Source of the DNA: Morinoia aosen
Lineage: Eukaryota > Arthropoda > Malacostraca > Amphipoda > Talitridae
Reading direction: 5' to 3'
Assembly (NCBI GenBank): GCA_030386875.1
Contig: CM059567.1
Span: forward strand, 79,043,130-79,107,129
DNA: 64,000 bases
The notes beneath the pieces were generated by a model that did not search any database, was not told the origin of the DNA, and saw only the letters and a program-made list of their open reading frames with translations. Every line of letters begins with the position of its first letter. Position 1 is the first letter of the stretch. The position numbers were made by a program, and so were the translations under genes. Shown one piece after another: positions 19,001 through 27,827 of the stretch.

Positions 19001-20714
19001 CTTCCCAGTGGTTCAAGAAAAGAAATCCAAGGTGAGGCTCGTTTTTGACAGCGCCGCCAAATATCAAGGGACAAGCCTCAACACGTGCCTACTGTCAGGA
19101 CCGGATTACAACAACCGTCTGCGAGATGTGTTAACGAGATTCCGGGAGCACAGGATCGCCTTCGTAGCCGACGTTGAAAGCATGTTCCACGCCTTCCACG
19201 TACCACCGGCTCACAGGGACCTAATGAGATTCTACTGGTGGGCCGACAACAACCCTCAGAAAGCCCTCGTGCAACACCGGGCGCGCGTGCACGTATTTGG
19301 TAACACCAGCAGCCCCGCCGTAGCCACGATGTGCCTTCACCGTGCTGCCAAAGGAACCGCCAGCGAACTGCAGTTGGAAGATGTAGAACATCTAAAGGCA
19401 GCGCAAGACTATGTAACGTCGCACTTCTACTGCGACGACGGACTCGGAACCGCTCCGGACCCCATCAGGGCCATAGGGATATTGCGAACAGCCAAATACC
19501 TCCTGTCGCGATACCGCATCAGATTACACAAGATCATGTCCAACTCCACGGAAGTCCTCGAGGCCTTCCCCGCGAGCGAGAGAGCAACTGAAGACGACAT
19601 CGACCTGATTGCGGTTCCCAACCATAGTACCCTTGGCGTGTCATGGAATATCGCCCGCGACTGCTTTGTGTTGAAAGTGAACATACCAGACCGTCCTCAC
19701 ACCAAGCGGGGACTGCTATCTGCGATCAACTCGATATACGATCCCATCGGCTTTGCCAGCCCAGTCACCCTTGGCGGACGACTGATCCTCCGCAACCTAC
19801 TCTCTGAAACCGACAAAGCATCCGGCGGGAAGACGTTGGATTGGGACGAACCCATCCCGAGCTGCACAGTTCAGTCGTGGATACGCTGGCTCGAGAGTCT
19901 TCAATGCCTGCACGAACTATCAATTCCAAGGTGCTTCCTCCCGCCGGAATCGGAAGGGGACGACACTCAAACCTTGCACATCTTCTCGGACGCCTCACAA
20001 GAGGCAATCGGAAACGTAACGTACCTACGTACGAACACCAACAACGGTCACGGTCACGTCGCGTTCGTGCACGGAGAAAGCAGAGTGGCTCCAAGAGCCG
20101 CCACCTCAATCCCCAGGCTTGAGCTGTGTGCAGCAGTGGGAGCGGTGTTGTCGAGCCTGCAAACAATTCAGGAACTGAAAAGGAAACCCGCTCGCGTGTA
20201 CTTCTATTCAGACAGCAAGGTCGTGCTGGGTTATATCAGGAACGACTCGGCAAGATTCAGTCGGTACGTGCAGAGAAGAGTGGACATCATCCGTCAGAAC
20301 AGCGATCCGTCTCAATGGAGCTATATCGACACCGCATCGAACCCCGCCGACCTAGCCTCGAGACCAACAGACCCTTCGAGACTAATGCAGACGGAATGGC
20401 TGCAGGGTCCGGCATTTCTAGTCGACGACGTCGCCCATGCCCCTTCCACCTCGGGCCACCCCGCGGACCCCGAGGAACTCCCCGAAGTTGAAAAGGGGGA
20501 CGACGTACGAGTTCTTCGATCAACAGGAGACGTCGCTGAACTCCTATTTTTCAAGCTCTTCTCTAAATTCAGCTCCTGGTCAGCCATCCTGAGGATCGCC
20601 GCCAGGGTGGTAGTCTTGTCACAGAAGCTACTCAACAAAGTCCTGCTTAAAAGAAACCAATTCGAAGAGACCGCGTATTTCTTCGATGCCTTCGATACCC
20701 GTAATTCGGACTAG
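16011..20714 (+). CDS. gag-pol: BEL Gag-Pol polyprotein, N-terminal part (Gag-PR-RT-RNase H)
   Basis: The ATG follows the short leader, and gag and pol share one frame, as is normal for BEL/Pao. Gag carries a Ser/His/Gln-rich low-complexity region (about 16380-16600). It has Cys/His zinc-binding motifs near 17709-17905, including CFRCLGPHWAKHC and CDDCGADHHSTTAH. The protease has LDEQSTTSF (about 18130), a BEL-like active site without the D-S/T-G triad. Reverse transcriptase has KVRLVFDSAA (about 19030), VADVESMFHAF, FGNTSSPAV and the catalytic FYCDDGLG (about 19425). RNase H has IFSDASQEAIG (about 19981) and FYSDSKVVLGY (about 20203). From 20655 the frame reads into inserted U5 sequence and stops at 20712-20714, so integrase is separated from the rest. 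Confidence 0.88.
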   Translation: MSPPKRSHTPRLPQLEDRFNVALAALNGLLNGAAPRELRTSNEVEQVFAGVRAKAKEVKQLGEQLVTVLENSGATAEATVVRDSLTRARARRRELASSMDHRNEELLGSSSRSVAKRPSEQSKKISSKKQQQDTATREERSSNSHSAKSRSKHGSKRQSGGQVSSSHRSQSHQCSSYYSQSQDSESDHSQSLPSASSHRKDRESERQGFPGRGNEKMLIDLTEDPSVVLAQITIERSKLRCGNRTGNDQPIGEEDAEDKDARTGAWVNQAFQHRVVEPAGGAAAVTNFPPDDTAHAPTMNPFAPSFQPKVSTNSPAVVFESRPPVIDGAMRLSMIEDLKRSPQQPYAGEPHLFHRWFNALRKRMERLAVEPIDAIEILTSHTCGEPRSLIDDIMSATYLDTAALLTDIIDQLTTRFGASDKVANSLIERLVRASDIKGSKGDHTVGPKLRKLGDVCLSVQHTMTYTPALSFLNTDMGLAPIVERLPFFVVDAWRGERTRYKKLSGSLPGFARFCEFIRTLSDTQCDSFGASSLNWMSTRHNASVPPHPKPKAPRVLYTSAENRPGSCILHQGAQHETSSCQALRKMEPQKKKDFIREHKLCFRCLGPHWAKHCKEVVKCDDCGADHHSTTAHLDRPKAGYSGIAISKTHPKQAPSDKQNQSEAGEKPKARALNSRSATIGGRACSKTVLADVFNERSGVWCRVYAILDEQSTTSFCSSKLLDTLRATGPKSYYTLETLSDQSVVRQGRCVSGLKIKGVSEDKIFELPPMLECDIIPDTKKEVATKERVEKTPEIAHFAPHFLPFDDRAEVSVLLGTDSGDILYSHADQHRQSAPFVHHTALGWAVVGKVNDITGPSAGQRCTTLKIAAEATHEHFSARMCFGPPPEKDMFVQQPDDEMPGLSHDDRKFLKAMEEIKVNSEGHLEAPLPLRSLDTILPDNRVAVFRRQENTLKRLKKEPKKLQQCLDAMKKNLDMRHVEQIPAGERNQQGDLTWYIPIFPVVQEKKSKVRLVFDSAAKYQGTSLNTCLLSGPDYNNRLRDVLTRFREHRIAFVADVESMFHAFHVPPAHRDLMRFYWWADNNPQKALVQHRARVHVFGNTSSPAVATMCLHRAAKGTASELQLEDVEHLKAAQDYVTSHFYCDDGLGTAPDPIRAIGILRTAKYLLSRYRIRLHKIMSNSTEVLEAFPASERATEDDIDLIAVPNHSTLGVSWNIARDCFVLKVNIPDRPHTKRGLLSAINSIYDPIGFASPVTLGGRLILRNLLSETDKASGGKTLDWDEPIPSCTVQSWIRWLESLQCLHELSIPRCFLPPESEGDDTQTLHIFSDASQEAIGNVTYLRTNTNNGHGHVAFVHGESRVAPRAATSIPRLELCAAVGAVLSSLQTIQELKRKPARVYFYSDSKVVLGYIRNDSARFSRYVQRRVDIIRQNSDPSQWSYIDTASNPADLASRPTDPSRLMQTEWLQGPAFLVDDVAHAPSTSGHPADPEELPEVEKGDDVRVLRSTGDVAELLFFKLFSKFSSWSAILRIAARVVVLSQKLLNKVLLKRNQFEETAYFFDAFDTRNSD

Positions 20715-20801
20715 ACCTCTCGAAGATCATATCCGCAGTCTAGTCGGAACAGTAAAAAGTTTTTTTTTTGCGACGGTACTCCAGCAACAAGAATAGAAAG
20801 A
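20655..20801 (+). repeat. 147-bp insertion of the element's own U5 + leader inside pol
   Basis: Positions 20650-20797 match 15862-16009 (148 bp at a constant offset of 4,788), covering the last 102 bases of the LTR and 46 bases of leader. The motif AAAGA occurs at both junctions (20650-20654 and 20797-20801). The net insertion of 147 bp is a multiple of three, and the upstream and downstream pol frames are the same frame. It adds stop codons, including TAG at 20712-20714. A double template switch during reverse transcription is the likely origin. Confidence 0.85.
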
Positions 20802-22232
20802 GCCAACTCGAACAGCCACCTCGCGGCTGCCGATCCCCAAGCCTTGGCTCACACCGCTCTGGTCCTGGAAGCCCAGAAGTCCGCCTTCCCAGATCTTCTC
20901 CGCCAGATGCGCCAAGGGGGAAGCATAGGACCTCGACACAAACTCTCCAGCCTCGCGCCTTTTGTCGACCAAAGCGGCCTGATCAGAGTGGGGGGTCGAC
21001 TCGCCATCTCAGATTTCCCGGAAATTATCAAGCACCCCTTGTTACTTCCCTTCGACCACCCCATCAGTGCCGCCGTCATGATGTACTACCACCAGAAGAC
21101 GAAGCACCAAGGCCGGCACGTGACCCACGCTTCCATTCGCGAAGCCGGGTACCACATCGAGAACGGCCGGAGAGCGATACAGAAGCTACTTCGGAACTGC
21201 GTCATCTGCCAACGACTAAGGGCCTCTTGTCTGACTCCGCAAATGGCCGATCTACCGAAAGAACGCTCCGAAACCGCGCCCCCCTTTACCTTCGTGGGTT
21301 TCGACGTCTTTGGTCACTGGATGATAAACAACGGAGCATCCACAAGAAGAAACGCTCCCCTCAAAAAATGCTGGGCTCTGCTTTTCACGTGCCTCGCTTC
21401 TCGTGCAGTTCACGTCGAGATGCTGCCATCCCTCGACACTCCTACCTTCATCAACAGCTTCAGGAGGTTCATAGCGGTACGAGGCCCCTGCTCAGTCCTG
21501 CGATCTGACAGAGGCACCAATTTCGTCGGAGCCAAGAATCTAGCCGAAGAAGTGAACATCGAGCAGGCCAGTCGGGCCCTGTTGGACCTGGGCGCGCGTT
21601 GGGAAATGAACCCGCCGCATGCCTCTCATTTCGGCGGAGTATGGGAGCGCAAGATAGGTCAAATCCGAAGGTGTCTAGAAGCAGCCCTCCTGCACGCCGG
21701 CCAACACCCTTTGTCCTTCGACGAATTGCACACCCTACTGCAGGAGGCGGCAGCTATTGTGAACTCCACCCCCCTGTGGGAGACGTCCTTTGACCCCAAC
21801 GAACCACTACCGGTGAACCCAAACATGCTCCTGACGCAGAAAACCAGCTCACCACAACACGATAAGCCTGCGCTGATCCGGCACGAACCCGCTTACGGGA
21901 AGTTGCGATGGAAAAAGGTACAACACTTAGCAGATCAGTTTTGGCTGAAGTGGAGGAGGGGCTACATCTACGAACTGCAGCAGCGCAGCAAATGGAGGGC
22001 CGTCAAACCCCCACTAAAGGAAGGAGACATCGTCCTGGTGAGGGAGAAGATGGCCAGGAGAACAGCCTGGCCGACCGGCATCATCGAAGAGACCCACCCC
22101 AGCCACGATGGGTCGTTGAGGACGGCCACTGTGCGGCTCGCACGACGAAACGACGACGACAGGGTCCAACGAGTGGTGCGTCCTGCCACCGAACTGGTCC
22201 TCCTCCAGCGCCCCCCCGGCGGCAGTAATTAG
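20802..22232 (+). CDS. pol: BEL Pol C-terminal part: integrase
   Basis: This continues the frame of the upstream Gag-Pol ORF after the inserted segment; it has no natural start of its own (the first usable codons are TTG 20844 or ATG 20907). It encodes the BEL linker DQSGLIRVGGRL, an HHCC zinc domain (YHQKTKHQGRH ... CVICQRLRA, about 21089-21220), and the DDE core: D in VGFDVFGHW (about 21298), D in LRSDRGTNF (about 21503), E in FGGVWERKIGQIRR (about 21635). The C-terminal region ends close to the purine tract. The domain is intact in itself, so the only defect is the separation from reverse transcriptase. Integrase joins the cDNA ends to chromosomal DNA. Confidence 0.85.
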   Translation, partial: ANSNSHLAAADPQALAHTALVLEAQKSAFPDLLRQMRQGGSIGPRHKLSSLAPFVDQSGLIRVGGRLAISDFPEIIKHPLLLPFDHPISAAVMMYYHQKTKHQGRHVTHASIREAGYHIENGRRAIQKLLRNCVICQRLRASCLTPQMADLPKERSETAPPFTFVGFDVFGHWMINNGASTRRNAPLKKCWALLFTCLASRAVHVEMLPSLDTPTFINSFRRFIAVRGPCSVLRSDRGTNFVGAKNLAEEVNIEQASRALLDLGARWEMNPPHASHFGGVWERKIGQIRRCLEAALLHAGQHPLSFDELHTLLQEAAAIVNSTPLWETSFDPNEPLPVNPNMLLTQKTSSPQHDKPALIRHEPAYGKLRWKKVQHLADQFWLKWRRGYIYELQQRSKWRAVKPPLKEGDIVLVREKMARRTAWPTGIIEETHPSHDGSLRTATVRLARRNDDDRVQRVVRPATELVLLQRPPGGSN

Positions 22233-22249
22233 TTGGCGCCAGCACCAAC

Positions 22250-22263
22250 TAAAAAGAGGGGAG
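22250..22263 (+). other. BEL polypurine tract
   Basis: AAAAAGAGGGGAG directly precedes the 3' LTR. It is the expected RNase H-resistant primer for plus-strand DNA synthesis. Confidence 0.8.
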
Positions 22264-24530
22264 TGTCGCGTCTTACGAGACGCGAATTTTTAAGAAACTC
22301 TGTGGCAACATCGGCCGCGGATCCGCGCACTGGTCCGCAAGCCCAACACAGCGTCTTCCATTGTCTAATTTGACCGAGTGCAGACGTTCTCCTAAGATAG
22401 AGCTCAAGATTGTAACTTCTAAGTGTAAACGTGTTAGAAATTATTTAATCTTTAAATATTTCGTGCGCTGATCTAGATATATGTCCATGTCTGTGTGTTT
22501 GATGGTGAACAGCCGGTTCCTAGAGCGTTCAACGATGCTGCTGGCAACCGGCGAAACACCTATATCGAGTCAGACCATTGTAAACAGAACTCCTGTTGCT
22601 CCCAGCAACAGGAATTTGCCATTGAGAATTTTTCCTGTTTGTGCAGTGTGAGTTGATCTGTGCTGCATTGTGAACTTGCAGTGTGAGTTGATTTATGCTG
22701 CAGTGTGAATTTGTCTGGAATTATTGGAAACAGAACTCCTGTTGCTCCCAGCAACAGGAATTTACCATTGAGAATTTTTCCTGTTTGTGCAGTGTGAGTT
22801 GATCTGTGCTGTATTGTGAACTCGCAGTGTGAGTCGATTTATGCTGCAGTGTGAACTTGTCTGGAATTATTGGAAACAGAACTCCTGTTGCTCCCAGCAA
22901 CAGGAATTTGCCATTGAGAATTTTTCCTGTTTGTGCAGTGTGAGTTGATCTGTGCTGTATTGTGAACTTGCAGTGTGGGTTGATTTATGCTGCATTATGG
23001 ATGTGCAGTGTGAATTGATTTATGCTGCAACATGAATTTGTCTGGAATTATTGGAGCATGGCAGCAGCCAATACTTGCTGAGAGTGAGCATAATTAGTTA
23101 AATCGACACTTTCAAATATAAGCAGCTAGACAGAACTGATAACCCGTGCTTCTAGAAATTGCGTAGCTCGGACTGAGATTAGTTCTCCTTTATTTGTCAT
23201 AAAAATTTTTTTTATGTTTATATTAAATTGGCTCATTACCCATGAGCTGGGCTGAGCAAGTTGCGCCAGTCAGCAAGGTGGAAGCCTAGAGCTGGAGTGA
23301 ATTTGAGGTAGACTGAGAATATGTCCGCAGGAATTCTTCATAGTATAAATTCCTGCTGTAACGTTCCTTCAGCATCAAAAACCTAATTATTTGTATATTC
23401 CCCCAGGCAGAGTAAAGCAAAACTAGGATAGCCTTTCTATCTATATGTAGGTTGAAATTGAAGACTTATATGGCGTGAGAATACCATCCCCCCACAAAAC
23501 GTGAGTATGCGAGAGTAGACTGTCCTCCTTTGACCACAGCGCACAGTATGTGCACAGTGCAGAAATTATGGGAGGCAAGTAGAGCGACTTCCATGTGCAT
23601 ATTATAACGTGTGACTTTACATTTGCCGTGTGCAAATGTATTTCAAGTTTGAAGGGTAAAATTTCTAGTTTCCACCTCAAATGTAATAATACTTGTTTCA
23701 TTTGCCGTGCCTTTAGTCTTATGTGAATAAGATGCGATTCTACATTGCCGTGTGCAAAGATGCATCTCATGATTGAGAAGTCAAATTTTGTTTTCTGCCA
23801 CAGACTCTTGAGGCTGGCGTGGTAGATCATTTTGCTTGGTTCTAGTGATAGCTAGTTGCTCCTCGAGCATTAGTCGGTTGTTTCTCTTGTTTGTTCATGA
23901 AGTCAAGAAATGTCATTGTGGTCATTTTTGGAAGTTTTGAACCTATAAATTTCTTGATTGTGTAGTCAATTGCAGATTCTCTCATTTGAACCCAAGATGT
24001 ATTCATTGTGAGTTCATTCTTAAACTTAGAAAATGCCCTTGTGTGCGATTAGCCATAATTTCAACCATAATTTTCAACCTAAGGATGTCATTCTGCGTTG
24101 TCCTTAAAATTCATTTTTGAACCCAGAAATGTACACTTCGTGCTGTTAACTATAGTTTTTATTTCTTGAATCTAAAACATGATTCTCTCATTTGAACCCA
24201 AGATGTATTCATTGTGAGTTCATTCTTAAACTTAGAAAATGCCCTTGTGTGCGATTAGCCATAATTTCAACCATAATTTTCAACCTAAGGATGTCATTCT
24301 GCGTTGTCCTTAAAATTCATTTTTGAACCCAGAAATGTACACTTCGTGCTGTTAACTATAGTTTTTATTTCTTGAATCTAAAACATGCCCTTATTGTGCA
24401 GTTTTTACGGTGTCAACGGCCATTGAATAAAGAAACCAATTCGAAGAGACCGCGTATTTCTTCGATGCCTTCGATACCCGTAATTCGGACTAGACCTCTC
24501 GAAGATCATATCCGCAGTCTAGTCGGAACA
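22264..24530 (+). repeat. BEL 3' LTR (2,267 bp)
   Basis: It has the same length as the 5' LTR with a constant offset of 8,567, and I found no substitution in the stretches compared. It contains the same hairpin repeat array (22584-23047) and 206-bp duplication (23975-24386). It is followed by the GAATT target duplication (24531-24535). Confidence 0.92.
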
Positions 24531-24535
24531 GAATT
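24531..24535. repeat. BEL target-site duplication (right), GAATT
   Basis: It matches 13692-13696. Confidence 0.9.
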
Positions 24536-25791
24536 AGTTCATGAAATTTAATAAAATTCGACCAGAGTAGTGCTTGTGAATTTCGTTTAGAGAAACCAAG
24601 TTCATGGTCGTTGCAACATTTTGGACCAATGGTTTGACCCTGGTAAATTCGTATGGGTACCTTGTGAAATCAAGACTAGAGAAACATGTCTCAGTAATAA
24701 CAAGAAGTTCCTACTCTTACTACAACGAAGGCCGGGATCTCACCCGTCCGAGGCCCACCCAGCTCTCCGTTTTCCTCAACACTGCGTTCCTGATAAAGGA
24801 AATTCAGAGGTTCTCACGCTGCAACATAAATATGTCTTACGTAAACCTCAAATGTGCGCTCTACCTTTTGATCAGGTCTCTGCCTATATTGTACCAGTAG
24901 TTATTTACTCATCAAATAATTCCTACCAGACCAAAAATCACTTTGTCAAAGCATGAATGTAATTGTCTTGCGCGCATCTCAAAGTTTTTAGTTCAGTTCA
25001 CAGGCAGGAGCGATCGTCTTACTTTCGGTAGCGAGCTTGGAAACAATTATTAGGAGAGGGCTTGACGTGTTTTGGACTGCTCTTTCATTCACTCTGAACT
25101 TTTCTTTTTATTGAGATTTCGTTGGAAATAATATAGCACACTTTCTTTGAATTTCCTCATCGTTGCGCATCACGAGGTCTTCATCTGAACATAATCACAC
25201 TCCGCGACAGATGATCGCTGTACTTCGATATTTTCATAAAATCCTCGCTTAGTTCTACAGAAATTTTTTGCTTTTGCCAATGTTCAAAACATATTTAGCA
25301 AACCTACATAGTTCTTTCCTGGATAGACGAGAAACAAGAATAGTATGTGTGAGAAGAATAGTATGTGGAGGTTAACCTCAGGTTAACACTAAGATAATTT
25401 TTAATTTTCTAAGTGTACAAGTTTAGAAATGAGAGGTGTCTAAATGCCTCTTTCGGAACATGGACAAACCACTACGGGAGGGAATGATTATGTGAAGGTA
25501 TGTTTGTTCCTAACCCCTTGAAGAAAGAAAACGAGTTAGTGAGCCATCTGCCCGGCTACTGAAAGGTGCCAAGAACTCCCCTCTTACCCACCATTAATGA
25601 AATAGAATTTTTTTAGCTATTTGTTTAGTTAGAGAAAAAATTTCAGTTTTACATTGATCCTAAATAAAAATTGACAGATAGGTTGGGAATTACAATTGGT
25701 TCAAAATGAGTGTTTACAGAAGAGACCACGTATTGGGTGGATAAAGCTAACTCCGCTACCAGCTACCTTTATCAAAAGGAAATTTATGAGC
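24536..25791. other. Unassigned DNA between BEL and Gypsy-2
   Basis: Two overlapping ORFs of about 100 codons (24604-24900 and 24621-24956) have no recognisable domain and are probably chance. An AGAATAGTATGTG motif is repeated near 25337-25363. The last part (25690-25735) resembles the far flank of Gypsy-2 near 33590-33634, sharing CAAAATGAGT and CAGAAGA motifs. Otherwise I see nothing. Confidence 0.35.
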
Positions 25792-25795
25792 TGTC
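25792..25795. repeat. Gypsy-2 target-site duplication (left), TGTC
   Basis: TGTC precedes the LTR and is found again at 33513-33516 directly after the 3' LTR. Confidence 0.7.
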
Positions 25796-27826
25796 TGTAG
25801 CATTCGCTACAGAGCGTAAAAATTATAAACTTTCCCATTCGCACTTCAATAAAATAATTATTAGCATTAAAAATCTTACTCTAAATTATTTTCTACTTCT
25901 AATTCGTAATCATTGAAGTTTGTGTGTAAATACATGAGAGATCAAAATAATCAATCGACATTTCGAGTTTTAAAGCAGCCCGAAGTGGCAACACCCAAGC
26001 GCGTCGCTTGAACTGACTCACTCTTTCTTGTGGCTTGTTAGCGTGCGAACATCATCTCGTAAGTGCAAATGAAATTAAGTGTGAGAATAGAAAAAACCCG
26101 GTAAAGTATACAGTGTAAATTCTCCGTGATAAACCTAAGGATCTGTTTACCGTCGTGATGTAGGGATAAACTCTAAAATAGTGTTAAAATTCTTAGACTA
26201 GCATGTTCATTTTCGAGTGCTACCTCGACGTGACAAAAACGTATAGATTTTGCGTGTCACGATTCATTTCCTGTGTCGAGTCATGATATTAAACCAACTA
26301 CGTTTGTGCCTTACTACAAAGTTATACAGTTTGTAGCTGTCATATTAATTCAAGATACGTTCACGAATACGGTCGATAGAGAGCGGCTAAAACCGCCGGC
26401 GTCTTTGTTTCCCAAATTCGCGGGGATTAAAACTGCCGTCTCGTGTCATTACTCTGTGATTTAAAATCGTACTTTATGCACGTGGAATAATATTTCTTTT
26501 TTTTACTACATATTTGCAGTAGTTTTTCTGAAGTGTGTTTGACGTGAAATAACAATTTGGAAATTGCCTTTTAATAATTTCGTATGGATTATAGATTACG
26601 AAGATTATTCATGTATATGCCTGCTAAAGTTTTAGTTTTTCTTCATCTTTTATTACTCCTTAAATCTTGCGTTTAATCGCATTTATTTCAATATAAATCA
26701 CTATCAACAAATTAAATCAATTTTTTCCTTATTCTTGCGGCAGAAATACATTCTAGTATCTGCCATCGTAAACGCGTACTTCTCGCGTACAAAATACCTC
26801 GCGAACGCTTACGATGTTATGCCGGCGGTTTATTGCAAATGGCGTAACGTAAAAACCGCCGGGTCATTGTCACCTTGATTTTCATGTTTCGCCTTGCGAA
26901 TATTTTCTTTCTGTGCAAGTAACACGTTTAGTGTTTATTTTCTCAGGTAGATATTATTCATTATTTTTTTTTATCAATGATTTTTTGCCAGTGCTTTTCA
27001 GTATGATTGATCAATGAAAGTTAGGATTTTTTCCCTGTTATTTCTCGTACGGATATAGAGATGTTCTAGAGTACACAAAAAGTTATTAATTCTCATCCTA
27101 TGCATTTTAGCTATTTTCTCATATATTCTCTCCTGCTGCATAAATCACGTGTTATTCAGTCACACAAATTTGCCATGATTCCACAAAATGGAACCACTGA
27201 TATTGTTGCTCTTTAAAAATCACAAGTAGTTATTACCAAAGTCTTGCAAACCTAAAGTGATTCTATCCTACTTTGAGCTTGACAAAAGAGAGAATTATTA
27301 AGTTAGCTCGTGTCGGATCTGTAGGATTTCTCGGAGAATCTGCTTTGTGGGAGTTTATCATTTACGATGTTGGGGACTGTCAGTGGTGGAATTTTTACTT
27401 GATGTCTCCTGGGACTGCTCATCCAGCGTTTCGACTTTTTGCAGAACCTCAACGACATCGCCACTACCACACACACACTCAGTTTCCCTGGGCCTTGTTT
27501 CGGGCAATTGTTCTGGGCCTTGTTTTGGGCCTTGTTGGAACTTGTTTTGGACTTTGTTTCGTCCTTGTTGTTTGGCCTTACCTTACCTTAACTGGCCTTA
27601 CCTTACCTTAACTGGCCTTACCTTACCTTAACTGGCCTTACCTTAACTGGCCTTACCTTACCCGGCCTTACCTTAACTGGCCTTACCTTAACCGGCCTTA
27701 CCTTGCCTGGCCTTACTTCCCCAAAACACTCTCACGTGCCTCCGGAACTCACCATCACTCACCGGACCCCGCCGGCACGGAGTGCCCACCTAGAGAAGAT
27801 CTTCCAGTCAAGATCCCGCCAGTCCG
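25796..27826 (+). repeat. Gypsy-2 5' LTR, 3'-truncated
   Basis: It begins TGTAGCATTCGCTACA and matches the 3' LTR from 31442 up to CCAGTCCG at 27826, which aligns with 33388. The terminal 124 bases present in the 3' LTR, with AATAAA, are lost at the deletion junction. Reciprocal motifs AAACCGCCGGCG (about 26388) and GCCGGCGGTTT (about 26821) are seen within it. Confidence 0.88.
27571..27715 (+). repeat. Minisatellite GGCCTTACCTTAACT in the Gypsy-2 5' LTR
   Basis: Tandem units are built from GGCCTTACCTT with AAC(T/C) or ACC(T/C) spacers. The 3' LTR has a shorter array (33214-33275). The difference of about 84 bp accounts for the LTR length difference over the shared part. Confidence 0.85.
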
Positions 27827-27827
27827 C

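Larger units (their letters stand above)
13697..24530 (+). mobile_element. BEL/Pao LTR retrotransposon, 10.8 kb, recent insertion
   Basis: The element has TG...CA LTRs of exactly equal length (2,267 bp), a GAATT target duplication, one gag-pol frame and a purine tract before the 3' LTR. The LTRs showed no difference in the stretches I compared, and every ORF inside them translates identically, so the insertion is young. Pol is broken by an inserted copy of the element's own U5 and leader, so this copy probably moved using enzymes from another copy. Confidence 0.92.

Noticed and set aside
24604..24956. Two overlapping ORFs between BEL and Gypsy-2
   Set aside because: No recognisable domain, and codon content does not favour either frame; not annotated as a gene.
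27273..27631. Overlapping ORFs of about 100 codons at the end of the Gypsy-2 5' LTR (and 32989-33504)
   Set aside because: They are generated by the minisatellite and differ between the LTRs; no protein signature.
27571..27715. CCTTA-rich array considered as CRISPR or telomeric repeat
   Set aside because: Units are contiguous without unique spacers and do not match an arthropod telomere repeat (TTAGG) consistently; it is an LTR minisatellite.
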